Below, one piece after another: positions 52,414 to 61,760 of a DNA stretch of 64,000 nt. Made by a program: the position numbers and the translations under genes. Source of the stretch: Sporomusa acidovorans (lineage in GTDB: Bacteria > Bacillota > Negativicutes > Sporomusales > Sporomusaceae); assembly GCF_900101845.1 (NCBI RefSeq), contig NZ_FNAM01000014.1, forward strand, positions 1 to 64,000, written 5' to 3'. Position 1 is the first letter of the stretch. Each line of letters begins with the position of its first letter. Below the pieces are notes generated by a model. That model worked only from the letters and a program-made list of their open reading frames with translations, did not search any database and had not been told where the DNA came from.

Positions 52414-53307
52414 ATGTTTAAAGGAATACTATCACCGATTATTACCGTTTTTGATGCCCAAGGCAAACTTGATTTTAAGGGAAATGAGCGGCATATTAAC
52501 CGGCTGATCGACAATGGAATTAATGGAATTCTCTTTCTGGGCAGTATCGGTGAATTTTTTGCACTTTCGCTGGCAGAGAAAAAAGAGTTTATTACTTTTG
52601 CCGTAAAAACAGTCAATAAGCGGGTGCCTGTACTTATTGGCACCGGTGGCACAGTGCAGACAGAGGTTATTGAGTTGACCCGCTTTGCCGAGCAGGCGGG
52701 CGCTGATGCGGCGGTGATTATTTCACCTTACTATTTCAAACTTGAGGCGGACACCATCTTCCGTTATTATGCCGGCATCGCCAGAAGCACGTCTTTACCG
52801 ATTATGCTCTACAATTTTCCTGACAGGACAGCCTATGACCTTGCTCCGGAGCTGGTTGTTCGTTTAGTTAAAGAATTTGATCATATTGTGGCAATTAAAG
52901 ATACAGTGGATACAATCAGTCATACCAGAAAAATGATTCAGACGGTTAAAAGCGTACGGCCGGATTTCAGCGTTTTATCAGGCTATGACGAATATTTGAT
53001 TCCCAATTTAACGGCAGGCGGGGATGGCGTTTTAAGCGGGTTGACCAATATTGTGCCGCAGGTCTTTGCCGCTTTGATGAAGGCTTACGCCGCCAAAGAT
53101 TTGGATAAGGTTTGGGCAGCCCAGGCGCAAATTTCCTTACTTATGAATCTTTATGATGTAACCCAGCCTTTTATTGCCGGGATTAAGGCTGCTGTTGCCG
53201 TGATGGGGGAACCGATCGTCCCGACGGTAAAAGAACCGGCTGTGGAAGTGACACCTGCGCATCTACAGACAATCCAAAACTTACTGAAGAAGGCAGGTGT
53301 TCTGTAG
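52414..53307 (+). CDS. DapA/NAL-superfamily aldolase 2 (2-keto-3-deoxy acid aldolase)
   Basis: 297 residues. Carboxylate-binding loop GSIGEFFAL, Tyr in IMLYNFPDRTAYD and Schiff-base Lys in IVAIKDTVDTISH are in place. It is similar in length to the galactarate-operon aldolase but clearly a different branch. It follows the AraC regulator by 44 bp (SD GAGGTGATC) and precedes dehydratase 2, which makes 2-keto-3-deoxy acids. Cleavage of such an acid to pyruvate and an aldehyde is therefore the best guess. DHDPS for lysine synthesis is unlikely in this setting. Confidence 0.83.
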   Translation: MFKGILSPIITVFDAQGKLDFKGNERHINRLIDNGINGILFLGSIGEFFALSLAEKKEFITFAVKTVNKRVPVLIGTGGTVQTEVIELTRFAEQAGADAAVIISPYYFKLEADTIFRYYAGIARSTSLPIMLYNFPDRTAYDLAPELVVRLVKEFDHIVAIKDTVDTISHTRKMIQTVKSVRPDFSVLSGYDEYLIPNLTAGGDGVLSGLTNIVPQVFAALMKAYAAKDLDKVWAAQAQISLLMNLYDVTQPFIAGIKAAVAVMGEPIVPTVKEPAVEVTPAHLQTIQNLLKKAGVL

Positions 53308-53531
53308 GGCTATTGGCAGATAGTCTCTAAGCAGGAATATGGAATAGACTAACGAATAATTAAATAGTCAAACTATGAATGATAATGTCGAACTGCTGTA
53401 ATCTGATTTTGCAATAAATAATGGCTGTGCAGCTTATTTACCTGTAGTATATTTATATTATTTTTTTACAGAACAATACGAACTATATTCGACTATATCG
53501 AAGCAATATATCGGGAGGAGGAACAGGAAGA

Positions 53532-55211
53532 ATGGGAAATAGAAGCAATGATATTTTAAGCAAACCGGAGTGGTGTTTCAACCGCAGCGTATTTAAAGCA
53601 GTGGGGTTTTCTGATGATGATTTGAGCAGACCTGTTATTGGAATTGCTAATTCCTGGAATGAACTGGTGCCGGGGCACGCCAATCTGCGGCAAATTGCCG
53701 AACATGTGCGCAAGGGAATTTACCGGGCGGGCGGGGCTGTTGCCGAATTTGGCGTTATCGGCGCCTGCGACGGCACGGCGCAGGGACATGCCGGCATGCA
53801 CTATATTCTGCCTTCCCGCGATCTTATCGCTAATGATATTGAAATCATGGTGGAAGCCCATCGGCTGGATGGAATTGTGCTGCTTGGATCTTGTGACAAA
53901 ATTGTACCCGGCATGTTAATGGCGGCCGCCAGACTTAAAATTCCGGCTATTTTTCTGGCTGGCGGGCCGATGTTGGGCGGCGTAAAGTTTGATGGCCGCA
54001 AATCCGATTTGACGACTATGTCGGAAGCGCTGGGGATGCTAAAAAGTGATAAAATTGATGGACAAACTTATGAACAACTTGAGGAATTATGTGGCCCGAC
54101 CTGCGGGTCCTGCGCTTTTTATGGAACCGCCAATACGATGTGCTGTATGGCCGAGGCACTAGGCATGTCCCTGCCGGGAGCGGCGCTTGTGCCTGCCGTT
54201 TATGCCGATCGCTTACGGTTGGCGGAAAATACGGGCAAAGCCATAGTAGCTTTGGTTACTAAAGAGATTACGGCCGACAAAGTTATTTCCTATCAGTCGC
54301 TGGAGAATGCTATCCGGGTCTTGATGGCTACCGGCGGCTCGACCAATGCTGTTTTACACCTGTCGGCGATTGCGGCAGAATTAGGAATTGAGGCTGAGAC
54401 AATGATGGAGGCTTATGACAGGCTCAGTCAGTCGACCCCGCAGATCGCCAAAGTTAATCCGGCGTCGCAATATGATATGGAAGATTTCCATCAGGCGGGC
54501 GGCATCCCGAAAGTTATGCAGGAGATAAAGCATCTCTTGCATGAGGAGTGCATTACCGTAACCGGCAATACCGTAAAACAAAATCTTGCCGACTATAAAT
54601 TTAAATATCCCTGTAACCATAACGTAATCAGTACGCTGGATAAACCGTTCAGCATACAAAAAGGACTGGCTATTTTGCGGGGAAATCTGGCGCCGGCTAC
54701 CGCCGTGACAAAACCGGCCGCCATTGATCCGGCTATGCATGTGTTTACAGGCAGTGCCAAGGTTTTTGATTGTGAAGAGGCGGCGGAAGAGGCGATATTA
54801 AGCGGTAAAATTGCCACCGGTGATGTTGTGGTTATCCGTTATGAAGGACCGAAAGGCGGCCCGGGCATGCGGGAAATGTACAAGGCGATGAAATATATTT
54901 ACGGCATGGGATTAGCCAAGAAGACAGCATTGATTACCGATGGGCGTTTTTCCGGTACGAATAACGGCTGTTTTGTAGGGCATATCTCACCGGAAGCGGC
55001 TGAAGGCGGGCCGTTAGCCGCTGTAGAAAATGGTGATAAGATTACCATTGATATTACTAAGGGATTATTGCATTTACACCTTGCCGACGAGGAAATCAAG
55101 GCGAGACTGGAAAAATGGCAAAGGCCGCAGCCTAAATTTACCCACGGTTATTTAGGCATCTATTCCAAGCTGGCAAGCTCGGCCGCTAAGGGTGCGGTGA
55201 TGAAACTTTAG
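53532..55211 (+). CDS. IlvD/Edd-family acid-sugar dehydratase 2
   Basis: 559 residues. Cluster Cys are in LLGSCDKIVPG and CGPTCGSCAFYGTANTM; C-terminal blocks EGPKGGPGMREMY and TDGRFSGTNNGCFVGHISPEA are intact. The N-terminal block is VPGHANL (no PCNxHL Cys), pointing to a [4Fe-4S] enzyme. Together with the DapA-type aldolase 225 bp upstream it forms a conventional dehydratase-aldolase pair for a sugar acid. ATG 53532 with GGAGGAGG upstream. The gap before it is AT-rich with no sigma-54 match. The PrpR-type activator gene starts 61 bp after it. Confidence 0.87.
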   Translation: MGNRSNDILSKPEWCFNRSVFKAVGFSDDDLSRPVIGIANSWNELVPGHANLRQIAEHVRKGIYRAGGAVAEFGVIGACDGTAQGHAGMHYILPSRDLIANDIEIMVEAHRLDGIVLLGSCDKIVPGMLMAAARLKIPAIFLAGGPMLGGVKFDGRKSDLTTMSEALGMLKSDKIDGQTYEQLEELCGPTCGSCAFYGTANTMCCMAEALGMSLPGAALVPAVYADRLRLAENTGKAIVALVTKEITADKVISYQSLENAIRVLMATGGSTNAVLHLSAIAAELGIEAETMMEAYDRLSQSTPQIAKVNPASQYDMEDFHQAGGIPKVMQEIKHLLHEECITVTGNTVKQNLADYKFKYPCNHNVISTLDKPFSIQKGLAILRGNLAPATAVTKPAAIDPAMHVFTGSAKVFDCEEAAEEAILSGKIATGDVVVIRYEGPKGGPGMREMYKAMKYIYGMGLAKKTALITDGRFSGTNNGCFVGHISPEAAEGGPLAAVENGDKITIDITKGLLHLHLADEEIKARLEKWQRPQPKFTHGYLGIYSKLASSAAKGAVMKL

Positions 55212-55272
55212 TAAAAAATACTTGTTGGCAAGCTTCTTTTCAGGTACGATGTTGGTGGGAGGGGATTAACCA

Positions 55273-57201
55273 TTGCTGACAAATAAAATCGCATTGATTG
55301 CTCCCAACAAGAATTTTACTTTGCGAGCTTTGGACTTATTCGGCGAATGGGGAGAAAAAATCCACGTGGCAGTGGCCACCAAGGAAGACGTCGTTACCAT
55401 CGGGCAGCAGCTCAGCGAAAGAGGGGCGGATGCGCTCATCTGTTATGCGACTTTTAACGAGACAATCAAAACAACGGTCAATATTCCGACGGTATCGCTC
55501 CGCCCCAGTTTGCTTGATTTGTTGCAGTGCCTGCAAGCAGTTAAAAATTGGCTAATAAACAACGGGAAAACCGTGAGTTCCCAGCCGGTGGTTGGGTTAA
55601 TTGGCGACGCGATTGGGACTGACGCTGCCGCGGTTGCCGCTATTTTGGGTATAGAGACGAAAAATCTGTCCGGTGAGCAGAGGGAAGACCTGTCGGAAAT
55701 TGCAGCTGTTGTCAAGGAAGTTACTATTATTGATGATAATCAACCATGTGAACCGGTCTCTACTTTTCATACTGTTCCTTGTTTCCAGGTAACCGTAGGA
55801 CGGGAAACCGTTTTTAAAGCGCTGCAGCAGGCACGCGAGCTGGTGATGGCCGGGAGGGTAGAGCGAGTTAAGCTGGAACAGTTTAAAGCGATCATGGAAT
55901 TTACCGGTGAAGGGATTATTGCTGTTGACAGCAGGCGGCGGATTTCCTATATCAATCATACCGCGGAGCGGCTATTAAATAAGAGCAGGGAGCAGATTGT
56001 CGGCAAGCTTGCTGCCGCTGTTCTGCCTGATATCAATCTTGACGATACTTTGCGGTATGGGCAGACAAGAGTTGCACCTTTGACAAGCGGCGACCAAAGC
56101 TTTACCTGCAGGATCGTACCGATGCTTATTGGCGGTCAAACCGTGGGGGCTGTATTAGCCATTAACGAAGTACCATTTTCCGTCAGAGATAAGGATAAAG
56201 CAAACAAGGCTCTGGATGAAAGCGGCTATAAGGCGGTTTATCATTTTGAGGACTTTATTACTGCCAATCCCTTTATGCAGGAAACTTTAGAAGCTGCTAA
56301 AAGTTATGCGTGTGTGGATTCGACAATTTTGATTCATGGCGACACAGGTACCGGCAAAGAAATTATTGCCCAAAGCATCCACAACTATAGTCCGCGCTGC
56401 CAGGGACCGTTTGTTGCCGTGAACTGTGCCGCGTTGCCGGAAAGTTTACTGGAAAGCGAGCTTTTTGGCTATGAGTCCGGGGCGTTTACCGGTGCCCGCA
56501 AAAATGGCAAGAAAGGCCTGTTTGAACAAGCGGATAAGGGGACAATTTTTCTTGATGAAATTGGCGAAATATCGTTAAGTATGCAGGCCAGATTGCTGCG
56601 GGTGCTGCAACAGCGGGAAATTATGCGAATTGGCGGGGATAAAGTTATCCCTGTGGACGTAGGCATTATCGCGGCGACTCACAGAAATCTGCCGGAGTTG
56701 ATCGAAAAGGGCGCATTTCGCCGCGACCTTTATCATCGTCTGAGTATCCTGCAATTGCGATTATTGCCGCTTTCTGCCAGAACGGAGGATATACCCCCGC
56801 TTGTTGAAACTATTGGCAGAAAATATGCGGCTAAGTTGTTAAAAAAAACGTTGCAATTTAGTGCCGGGGCGATGAACATTCTCACGCGCTACCGGTGGCC
56901 GGGGAATGTAAGGGAACTGGAAGGTGTTGTTGAACGGCTAATGATTCTAAAAAAAGATACCCTTGTGACTGCCGAAGATGTAAACAAGGTTTTGGATATA
57001 AGCAGGCAATGTTTGAATGATGACGTTAGAACGGTACCGAAAGGGACTATGGAAGAAATAGAGTATGCCATCATTATGCAAGTTTTGAAAGAAACGGGCA
57101 GTCATGAACTGACAGCAAAAACTTTGGGTATTAGTACGACAACAATCTGGCGAAAAATAAAATCATTTCAAAATGAAAGACAACATTTCAATTTGCAATA
57201 G
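55273..57201 (+). CDS. PrpR_N-type sigma-54 activator 2
   Basis: 642 residues. An N-terminal PrpR domain (about 1-200), PAS (about 210-310; IMEFTGEGIIAVDSRRRISY), an AAA+ domain with Walker A GDTGTGKE, contact loop GAFTGA and Walker [11 protein letters not shown], and a C-terminal HTH (HELTAKTLGISTTTIWRKIK). TTG 55273 with GGGAGGGG upstream. The domain order matches the galactarate activator at 24890-26806, but the sensor domains differ strongly. A -24/-12 promoter lies 175 bp after its stop, before kinase 2, so it should activate the kinase-dehydratase-PanB operon in response to an acid metabolite. Confidence 0.9.
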   Translation: MLTNKIALIAPNKNFTLRALDLFGEWGEKIHVAVATKEDVVTIGQQLSERGADALICYATFNETIKTTVNIPTVSLRPSLLDLLQCLQAVKNWLINNGKTVSSQPVVGLIGDAIGTDAAAVAAILGIETKNLSGEQREDLSEIAAVVKEVTIIDDNQPCEPVSTFHTVPCFQVTVGRETVFKALQQARELVMAGRVERVKLEQFKAIMEFTGEGIIAVDSRRRISYINHTAERLLNKSREQIVGKLAAAVLPDINLDDTLRYGQTRVAPLTSGDQSFTCRIVPMLIGGQTVGAVLAINEVPFSVRDKDKANKALDESGYKAVYHFEDFITANPFMQETLEAAKSYACVDSTILIHGDTGTGKEIIAQSIHNYSPRCQGPFVAVNCAALPESLLESELFGYESGAFTGARKNGKKGLFEQADKGTIFLDEIGEISLSMQARLLRVLQQREIMRIGGDKVIPVDVGIIAATHRNLPELIEKGAFRRDLYHRLSILQLRLLPLSARTEDIPPLVETIGRKYAAKLLKKTLQFSAGAMNILTRYRWPGNVRELEGVVERLMILKKDTLVTAEDVNKVLDISRQCLNDDVRTVPKGTMEEIEYAIIMQVLKETGSHELTAKTLGISTTTIWRKIKSFQNERQHFNLQ

Positions 57202-57233
57202 ATGGATAACCCTCTGTAATATATAGCTGTTTT

Positions 57234-57275
57234 GCCAGGTAATATAGTATAACTATATACCTGGCTTTCATTTTG
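57234..57275 (+). terminator. Terminator after activator 2
   Basis: GCCAGGTAATATAG pairs with CTATATACCTGGC (one bulge) and is followed by TTTCATTTT. Confidence 0.8.
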
Positions 57276-57357
57276 AAATCAAGACAAAATCGGTGCAACG
57301 TTTTCAATAGTATAGATAGTGCCATAATTGCAGATAAATACTGCACTTTTCCCCTGC

Positions 57358-57393
57358 CCAATTATAATTGGTAAGTTGGCATGAAAAATGCAT
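57358..57393 (+). promoter_or_regulatory. Sigma-54 promoter of the kinase-dehydratase-PanB operon, with an adjacent palindrome
   Basis: TTGGCATGAAAAATGCAT (57376-57393) has GG and GC 10 nt apart and matches the -24/-12 consensus. A perfect 14-bp palindrome, CCAATTATAATTGG (57358-57371), ends 5 bp before it and might be an overlapping repressor site. The start codon of kinase 2 is 34 bp downstream. Confidence 0.85.
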
Positions 57394-57426
57394 TAGGTAG
57401 CTACTAGAAATGAGGATGGATAGAAG

Positions 57427-58671
57427 ATGGAGCAGTTGGCAATCATTGCAGATAACCTTACGGGTGCGAGTGACGCGGGAGTTCAGTTTCGAAAGTTTGG
57501 TTATAGTACGCAAGTAATGCTTGATTATGAGTTAGTAAGTCCTTGTACCGGAATTGACGTGTTATCGGTTAATACCGATTCGCGTAAGGTGCCGCCTGAT
57601 GTTGCTTATGAGCGCGTATACCGGGTTGCGGAAGAATTAACCGAGTTGGGTTTTAAACGCTTCTACAAAAAAATTGACTCCACGTTGCGTGGTAATATTG
57701 CCGAAGAGGTAAAAGCGATGATGCAGTCCCTGGCGTTGCCGTTTGCCATTGTCGTCCCTTCCTATCCAGCACATGGCAGAATTGTAGAAAATGGCTATTT
57801 GCAGATTGTCCAGGCTTGGGGTGACAGCAGTAGCCCGTTGCCTGTCTGCTATGTTCCCTCGATTATAAAAACCGCTCCGGAAATTCCGGTTGCGGTTTTA
57901 ACACTGGCCGATGTACGGCAGGGTGAAAAAGAACTCACGCAAAAGTTTACCGAATTGTATGAAGCAGGGATTAGTTTAATTGCTGTTGACGCGATAGCGG
58001 ATGAAGATTTGCGGATGATTGCCATTGCCATGGAGAGGCTTACCGTTCCCTGCCTTGCTGTTGGCTCTGCCGGTTTAGCAGGCAATTTACCGATTGCCTG
58101 GAAGGTGGTAGCCCAAGAACATTTGAATTTGCGGCAAGGAACGATGGTAGTAGCGGGAACCCTTATTCACGTTACGGCCGAGCAAATTATCAGTACCTTA
58201 GATTATCCCAATACCGAATTAATTGAAATTCAGACCGAAGACATTTATGATGGCAGAGACAATGAAGAATTTCAACGAGTAAAAAGCAAAATTGAAACAG
58301 CGTTATCAGCAGGCAGAATTCCGGTTGTAGTTACCGATACATTGTTAAAAAATCGCAATGAAGCCGGTGCGCTAAGTTTATCTGTGCAAGTACAAAAATA
58401 CGGACAACTGGTAACTAATTTTTTGGGGAAAATTACAAAAGATATCATCGAGAAGCAGGGGCTGCGTAATCTTGTGATTTCCGGAGGGAGTACAACAACA
58501 AGCATTTGTCATACCTTGGGAATAACCGCCATCGACCTTGAGCGGGAATTGCTTCCCGGTATACCGGTAGGCAAGATGATTGGCAGCAATTGTGACGGTG
58601 TGCATCTGGTTACTAAAGCTGGCGGGTTTGGTAAGCGAAACTCACTCCGCAAGGTGTTGGAGTTGTTATAA
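57427..58671 (+). CDS. DUF1537 four-carbon acid sugar kinase 2
   Basis: 414 residues. It starts MEQLAIIADNLTGASDAGVQF, with KKIDSTLRGN at about 79-88 and a C-terminal nucleotide block VISGGSTTTSICHTLG, then TKAGGFGKRNSL. The GGDT of typical members is GGST here. It phosphorylates an acid sugar in the cytoplasm. Unlike kinase 1 it has no PdxA2 beside it; the next genes are dehydratase 3 and PanB copy 3. Either the phosphorylated acid is the dehydratase substrate, or the PdxA2 at 44805 serves both kinases. First gene of the sigma-54-driven operon. Confidence 0.9.
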   Translation: MEQLAIIADNLTGASDAGVQFRKFGYSTQVMLDYELVSPCTGIDVLSVNTDSRKVPPDVAYERVYRVAEELTELGFKRFYKKIDSTLRGNIAEEVKAMMQSLALPFAIVVPSYPAHGRIVENGYLQIVQAWGDSSSPLPVCYVPSIIKTAPEIPVAVLTLADVRQGEKELTQKFTELYEAGISLIAVDAIADEDLRMIAIAMERLTVPCLAVGSAGLAGNLPIAWKVVAQEHLNLRQGTMVVAGTLIHVTAEQIISTLDYPNTELIEIQTEDIYDGRDNEEFQRVKSKIETALSAGRIPVVVTDTLLKNRNEAGALSLSVQVQKYGQLVTNFLGKITKDIIEKQGLRNLVISGGSTTTSICHTLGITAIDLERELLPGIPVGKMIGSNCDGVHLVTKAGGFGKRNSLRKVLELL

Positions 58672-58689
58672 TAAGGAGGTTTGATGTAT

Positions 58690-60420
58690 ATGAGTTGTGG
58701 TTGCAGTCGCAGTCAAAGCTTACGAAAAGTAAATTATCAGGGAGACGGCCTGCGGGTCGGAACGCAGTGGGATGAACCGGATCTGGATAAACTTCAGATC
58801 TTGATTGATACCGTACACGGAGACAGCCATCCTGGCAGCAGCCATTTAGGCACTCTGGCTGACGAAGCAAAAATTGGCGTTTATGAATCACAGGGAAAAC
58901 CTGCTAGTTATACAGTTACCGATATTTGTGACGGTATTGCCATGGCCCATGATGGGATGAATTACTCTTTGGCCAGCCGGGAAATTATGTCCTTTATGTT
59001 TGAAATCCACGCAATGGCGTCACCTTATGATGGCAGCATTTTTATGGCTTCTTGTGATAAATCGGTGCCGGCGCAGTTAATGGCTATGATGCGGCTGGAT
59101 ATGGCTACCATCCATGTTCCCGGCGGCTCAATGCTCAGCGGTCCGAACTATATGTCCTCCGAAATTCTTTACGGAGCAGGCGACAAATACATTAAGGGTG
59201 AGCTGACGGAAAAGGAACTGATGTACTATTCCCGTAACTGCTGCCCCAGTGCAGGTGCCTGTCAGTTTATCGGTACGGCAAGCACCATGCAGTGCATGTC
59301 AGAAGCGCTGGGCATGGCATTGCCAGGTAATGCGCTGGCACCGGCATACACCAGCTTTTTGACCCGCTATGCCCGCAGAGCCGGCCGGCAAGTTATGCAA
59401 AACGTCAAAAATTCCGTAATTCCCCGCAAATTTATCAGCAAAAAGAACTTTAGGAATGCCTTAATTATTCACGCTGCACTTGGCGGTTCCACCAATGCCC
59501 TTTTACATTTGCCGGCTATTGCCCGTGAAGTGGGGATCACGATTGAACAGCAGGAATTTGATGCGATTAACCGTGAGGTTCCGGTTCTTGTCAGCCTAAA
59601 AACCGGCGGACAATGGCCAACAGACCTGTTCTGGTATGCAGGCGGAGTACCGGCATTAATGCGCGAACTCAAAGACATACTCTGTCTTGACGCCATAACC
59701 GTTACCGGCAAGACAGTTGGCGAGAACCTGGACGACCTGGAAGCAGCCGGTTGGTTTGATGAAGTCAACAGTTATTTAACCAACTATAAAGTTCAGGCCG
59801 CCGATATTGTAAAAACCCGTAAAAATCCTGTAAAACCCCAGGGAAATATTAAAATCCTGAAAGGCAATCTTGCACCGGAAGGCGCTGTCATCAAGTTATC
59901 CGGTGTCGATGAAGCTATTCACAATTTCACCGGTACAGCCCGGGTATTTGATTCTGAGGAAGCAGCCGTAGCTGAATTGCTTGCCGGTAAGATCGGTCCG
60001 AAAACTGCTGTCTTTATCCGCTTTGAAGGCCCTAAGGGTTCCGGCATGCCGGAAATGCTGCGGACAACAGAAGCCCTGTGGAATATGCCGGAGTTATCCA
60101 GTAGTGTCGCATTATTTACTGACGGTCGTTTTTCCGGTGCTACCCGCGGCCCGGCTGTAGGCCATATTGCACCGGAAGCCGTAGAAGGCGGTCCGATTGC
60201 CTATTTGGAAGACGGCGACATCATCAAGATGGATGTTGCTGCCCGCAAGCTGGATATAGTCGGCATTAACGGTAAACAGGCTACGCCGGAAGAAGTGGCC
60301 GCCGTGCTGGCAGAACGCAAAAAGACTAAAGTATTCCCAGTGAAAGAAGCGACACCGTTACTGAGAATGTATAAGAAACTGGCACGTACCTGCACACAAG
60401 GCGCCGGCTTGGATATTTAG
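58690..60420 (+). CDS. IlvD/Edd-family acid-sugar dehydratase 3 (divergent)
   Basis: About 576 residues, the most divergent of the three. N-terminal SCGCSRSQSLRKV is unusual. Cluster Cys are in FMASCDKSVPAQ and CCPSAGACQFIGTASTM; C-terminal blocks read EGPKGSGMPEMLRT (instead of EGPKGGPGMREM) and TDGRFSGATRGPAVGHIAPEA. The GSGMPEM form and the YTVTDICDGIAMAHDGMNYS block recall the YjhG/YagF sugar-acid dehydratases rather than true IlvD. Starts at TTG 58681, ATG 58684 and ATG 58690 are all possible; 58690 has AAGGAGG at 10 nt. PanB copy 3 follows 47 bp on, repeating the dehydratase-PanB order of 39677-43086. Confidence 0.85.
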   Translation: MSCGCSRSQSLRKVNYQGDGLRVGTQWDEPDLDKLQILIDTVHGDSHPGSSHLGTLADEAKIGVYESQGKPASYTVTDICDGIAMAHDGMNYSLASREIMSFMFEIHAMASPYDGSIFMASCDKSVPAQLMAMMRLDMATIHVPGGSMLSGPNYMSSEILYGAGDKYIKGELTEKELMYYSRNCCPSAGACQFIGTASTMQCMSEALGMALPGNALAPAYTSFLTRYARRAGRQVMQNVKNSVIPRKFISKKNFRNALIIHAALGGSTNALLHLPAIAREVGITIEQQEFDAINREVPVLVSLKTGGQWPTDLFWYAGGVPALMRELKDILCLDAITVTGKTVGENLDDLEAAGWFDEVNSYLTNYKVQAADIVKTRKNPVKPQGNIKILKGNLAPEGAVIKLSGVDEAIHNFTGTARVFDSEEAAVAELLAGKIGPKTAVFIRFEGPKGSGMPEMLRTTEALWNMPELSSSVALFTDGRFSGATRGPAVGHIAPEAVEGGPIAYLEDGDIIKMDVAARKLDIVGINGKQATPEEVAAVLAERKKTKVFPVKEATPLLRMYKKLARTCTQGAGLDI

Positions 60421-60467
60421 GCTGATAATACTATATAGTATAAAATTATAAAAAAGGTGGTACTATT

Positions 60468-61319
60468 ATGGCTAAGAAGACAATTAATGATTTTAGACAA
60501 ATGGTCGAAAAAGGGGAAAAAATCGTCTATTTGACAGCATACGACTATCTGACTGCCAAGATGCAGGAAAAAGCCGGCGTGGATATGATTTTGGTCGGCG
60601 ATTCTCTTGGCATGGTAAGCTTAGGGTACGATACTACCTTCCCGGTAACTATGGATGACATGGTCCGCCATTGTCAGGCCGTACGCCGCGGCGCACCGAA
60701 TACTTTCATTGTTGGTGATATGCCTTATCTTTCTTATCAGACTTCGAACGAACAGGCTATCGCCAATGCCGGCCGTATGGTAAAAGAAGCCGGCGTTGAC
60801 TGCATTAAACTGGAAGGCGGCGGCCCGATGATTGCCGAACGCATTACCGCTATCCAACAGTCCGGTATCCTGGTTATGGGTCATATCGGCTTAACACCGC
60901 AGTTTATGGGCCAAATCGGTGGTTACCGGGCTCAAGGACGCAGTGCCAATGCCGCCATGAAGCTGGTAAGAGAAGCTAAAGCTGTCGAAGCAGCAGGCGC
61001 ATTCAGCATTCTGGTCGAAGGCGTACCGGCTGCCGTCGGTAAAGCCATCACCGAGAGAGCGGGGATTCCGATTCTGGGTATTGGCGCCGGTTCTTATACT
61101 CATGGACAACTGCTTATCTATGCGGATATGGTTGGCATGTATGACAATTTTACACCGAAATTCGTTAAGAAATATGCGAATGTCGGCGAAGTCCTGACAA
61201 ATGCCTTTAAAGAATATACGGAAGAAGTCAGAAAGGGTCAATTCCCTAACGATGATGAACATACCTACAAAATGAGCGAAGCAGAGGTAAAAGAATTTTT
61301 AGCTGAACTGGATAGATAG
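60468..61319 (+). CDS. panB: PanB-family hydroxymethyltransferase/aldolase, copy 3
   Basis: 283 residues with the same catalytic set as copy 2 (Asp45, Asp84, Lys114, Glu116, His138, Glu183). It differs from copy 2 at roughly one residue in ten, mostly conservatively. At the DNA level synonymous changes are frequent in the middle but scarce near the 3' end. It is the last gene of the kinase-dehydratase-PanB operon, 47 bp after dehydratase 3 (SD AAGGTGG). Sigma-54 control by an acid-sensing activator is not expected for a pantothenate gene and supports a catabolic role. Confidence 0.87.
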   Translation: MAKKTINDFRQMVEKGEKIVYLTAYDYLTAKMQEKAGVDMILVGDSLGMVSLGYDTTFPVTMDDMVRHCQAVRRGAPNTFIVGDMPYLSYQTSNEQAIANAGRMVKEAGVDCIKLEGGGPMIAERITAIQQSGILVMGHIGLTPQFMGQIGGYRAQGRSANAAMKLVREAKAVEAAGAFSILVEGVPAAVGKAITERAGIPILGIGAGSYTHGQLLIYADMVGMYDNFTPKFVKKYANVGEVLTNAFKEYTEEVRKGQFPNDDEHTYKMSEAEVKEFLAELDR

Positions 61320-61332
61320 AATTGTTTTGCGA

Positions 61333-61368
61333 GCTGGACCATACTGCTTGGCGGTATGGTCTGCTTTT
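61333..61368 (+). terminator. Terminator after PanB copy 3
   Basis: GACCATAC pairs with GTATGGTC around TGCTTGGCG, with AGC/GCT extending the stem, then TTTTA. Confidence 0.75.
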
Positions 61369-61399
61369 AATGAAAAAAGCAGTTGGATCAGATAACAGC

Positions 61400-61438
61400 A
61401 AAAGGGCTGCGAGGGAAACCTCTCAGCTTTTTTGCTAT
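61400..61438 (+). terminator. Second terminator hairpin
   Basis: AAAAGGGCTGCGAGG pairs with CCTCTCAGCTTTTTT (few mismatches) around GAAA. It backs up the terminator at 61333-61368. Confidence 0.65.
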
Positions 61439-61520
61439 ATGATATCCAATTTGGTAAATGGCATCCATACATGGGATATCATTATATTGGAAACTATTAT
61501 AGTATTGGTATGATCCTTTC

Positions 61521-61607
61521 GTTTATGGCGCTGATGTTTCTCAAGAACAGGAAGTTAAAGAATTTGCGCAACAGGTGCATAATAAATATGGTACAATTAA
61601 TATTTAG
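61521..61607 (+). pseudogene. Fragment of a short-chain dehydrogenase/reductase gene
   Basis: One frame reads VYGADVSQEQEVKEFAQQV, continues HNKYGTINI and then stops at TAG 61605-61607. This is the SDR stretch that normally precedes the NNAG motif (pattern ADVS..ExVxxFxxxVxxKYGxI.I). No nucleotide-binding TGxxxGIG motif lies upstream and no YxxxK downstream, so it is an internal remnant of 28 codons. It lies in a 441-bp gap whose only other features are the two terminators. Confidence 0.6.
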
Positions 61608-61760
61608 AGGTGGTAGGACATCAAAAAAGTTCTTATAAAAGTCAAAAAATTCCGAAGGACTATCTGGTTATATGTATAAATAATCAGAACATACTGGGTA
61701 TTGGGTATACTTTCAAAATTTTCTCCGGAAGGGTATAGATTTAGCGAGGTGACTAATATT

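Noticed and set aside
52414-53307. dapA of lysine biosynthesis
   Set aside because: Situated between an AraC-type regulator and an acid-sugar dehydratase, with no other lysine gene; the aldolase role fits better.
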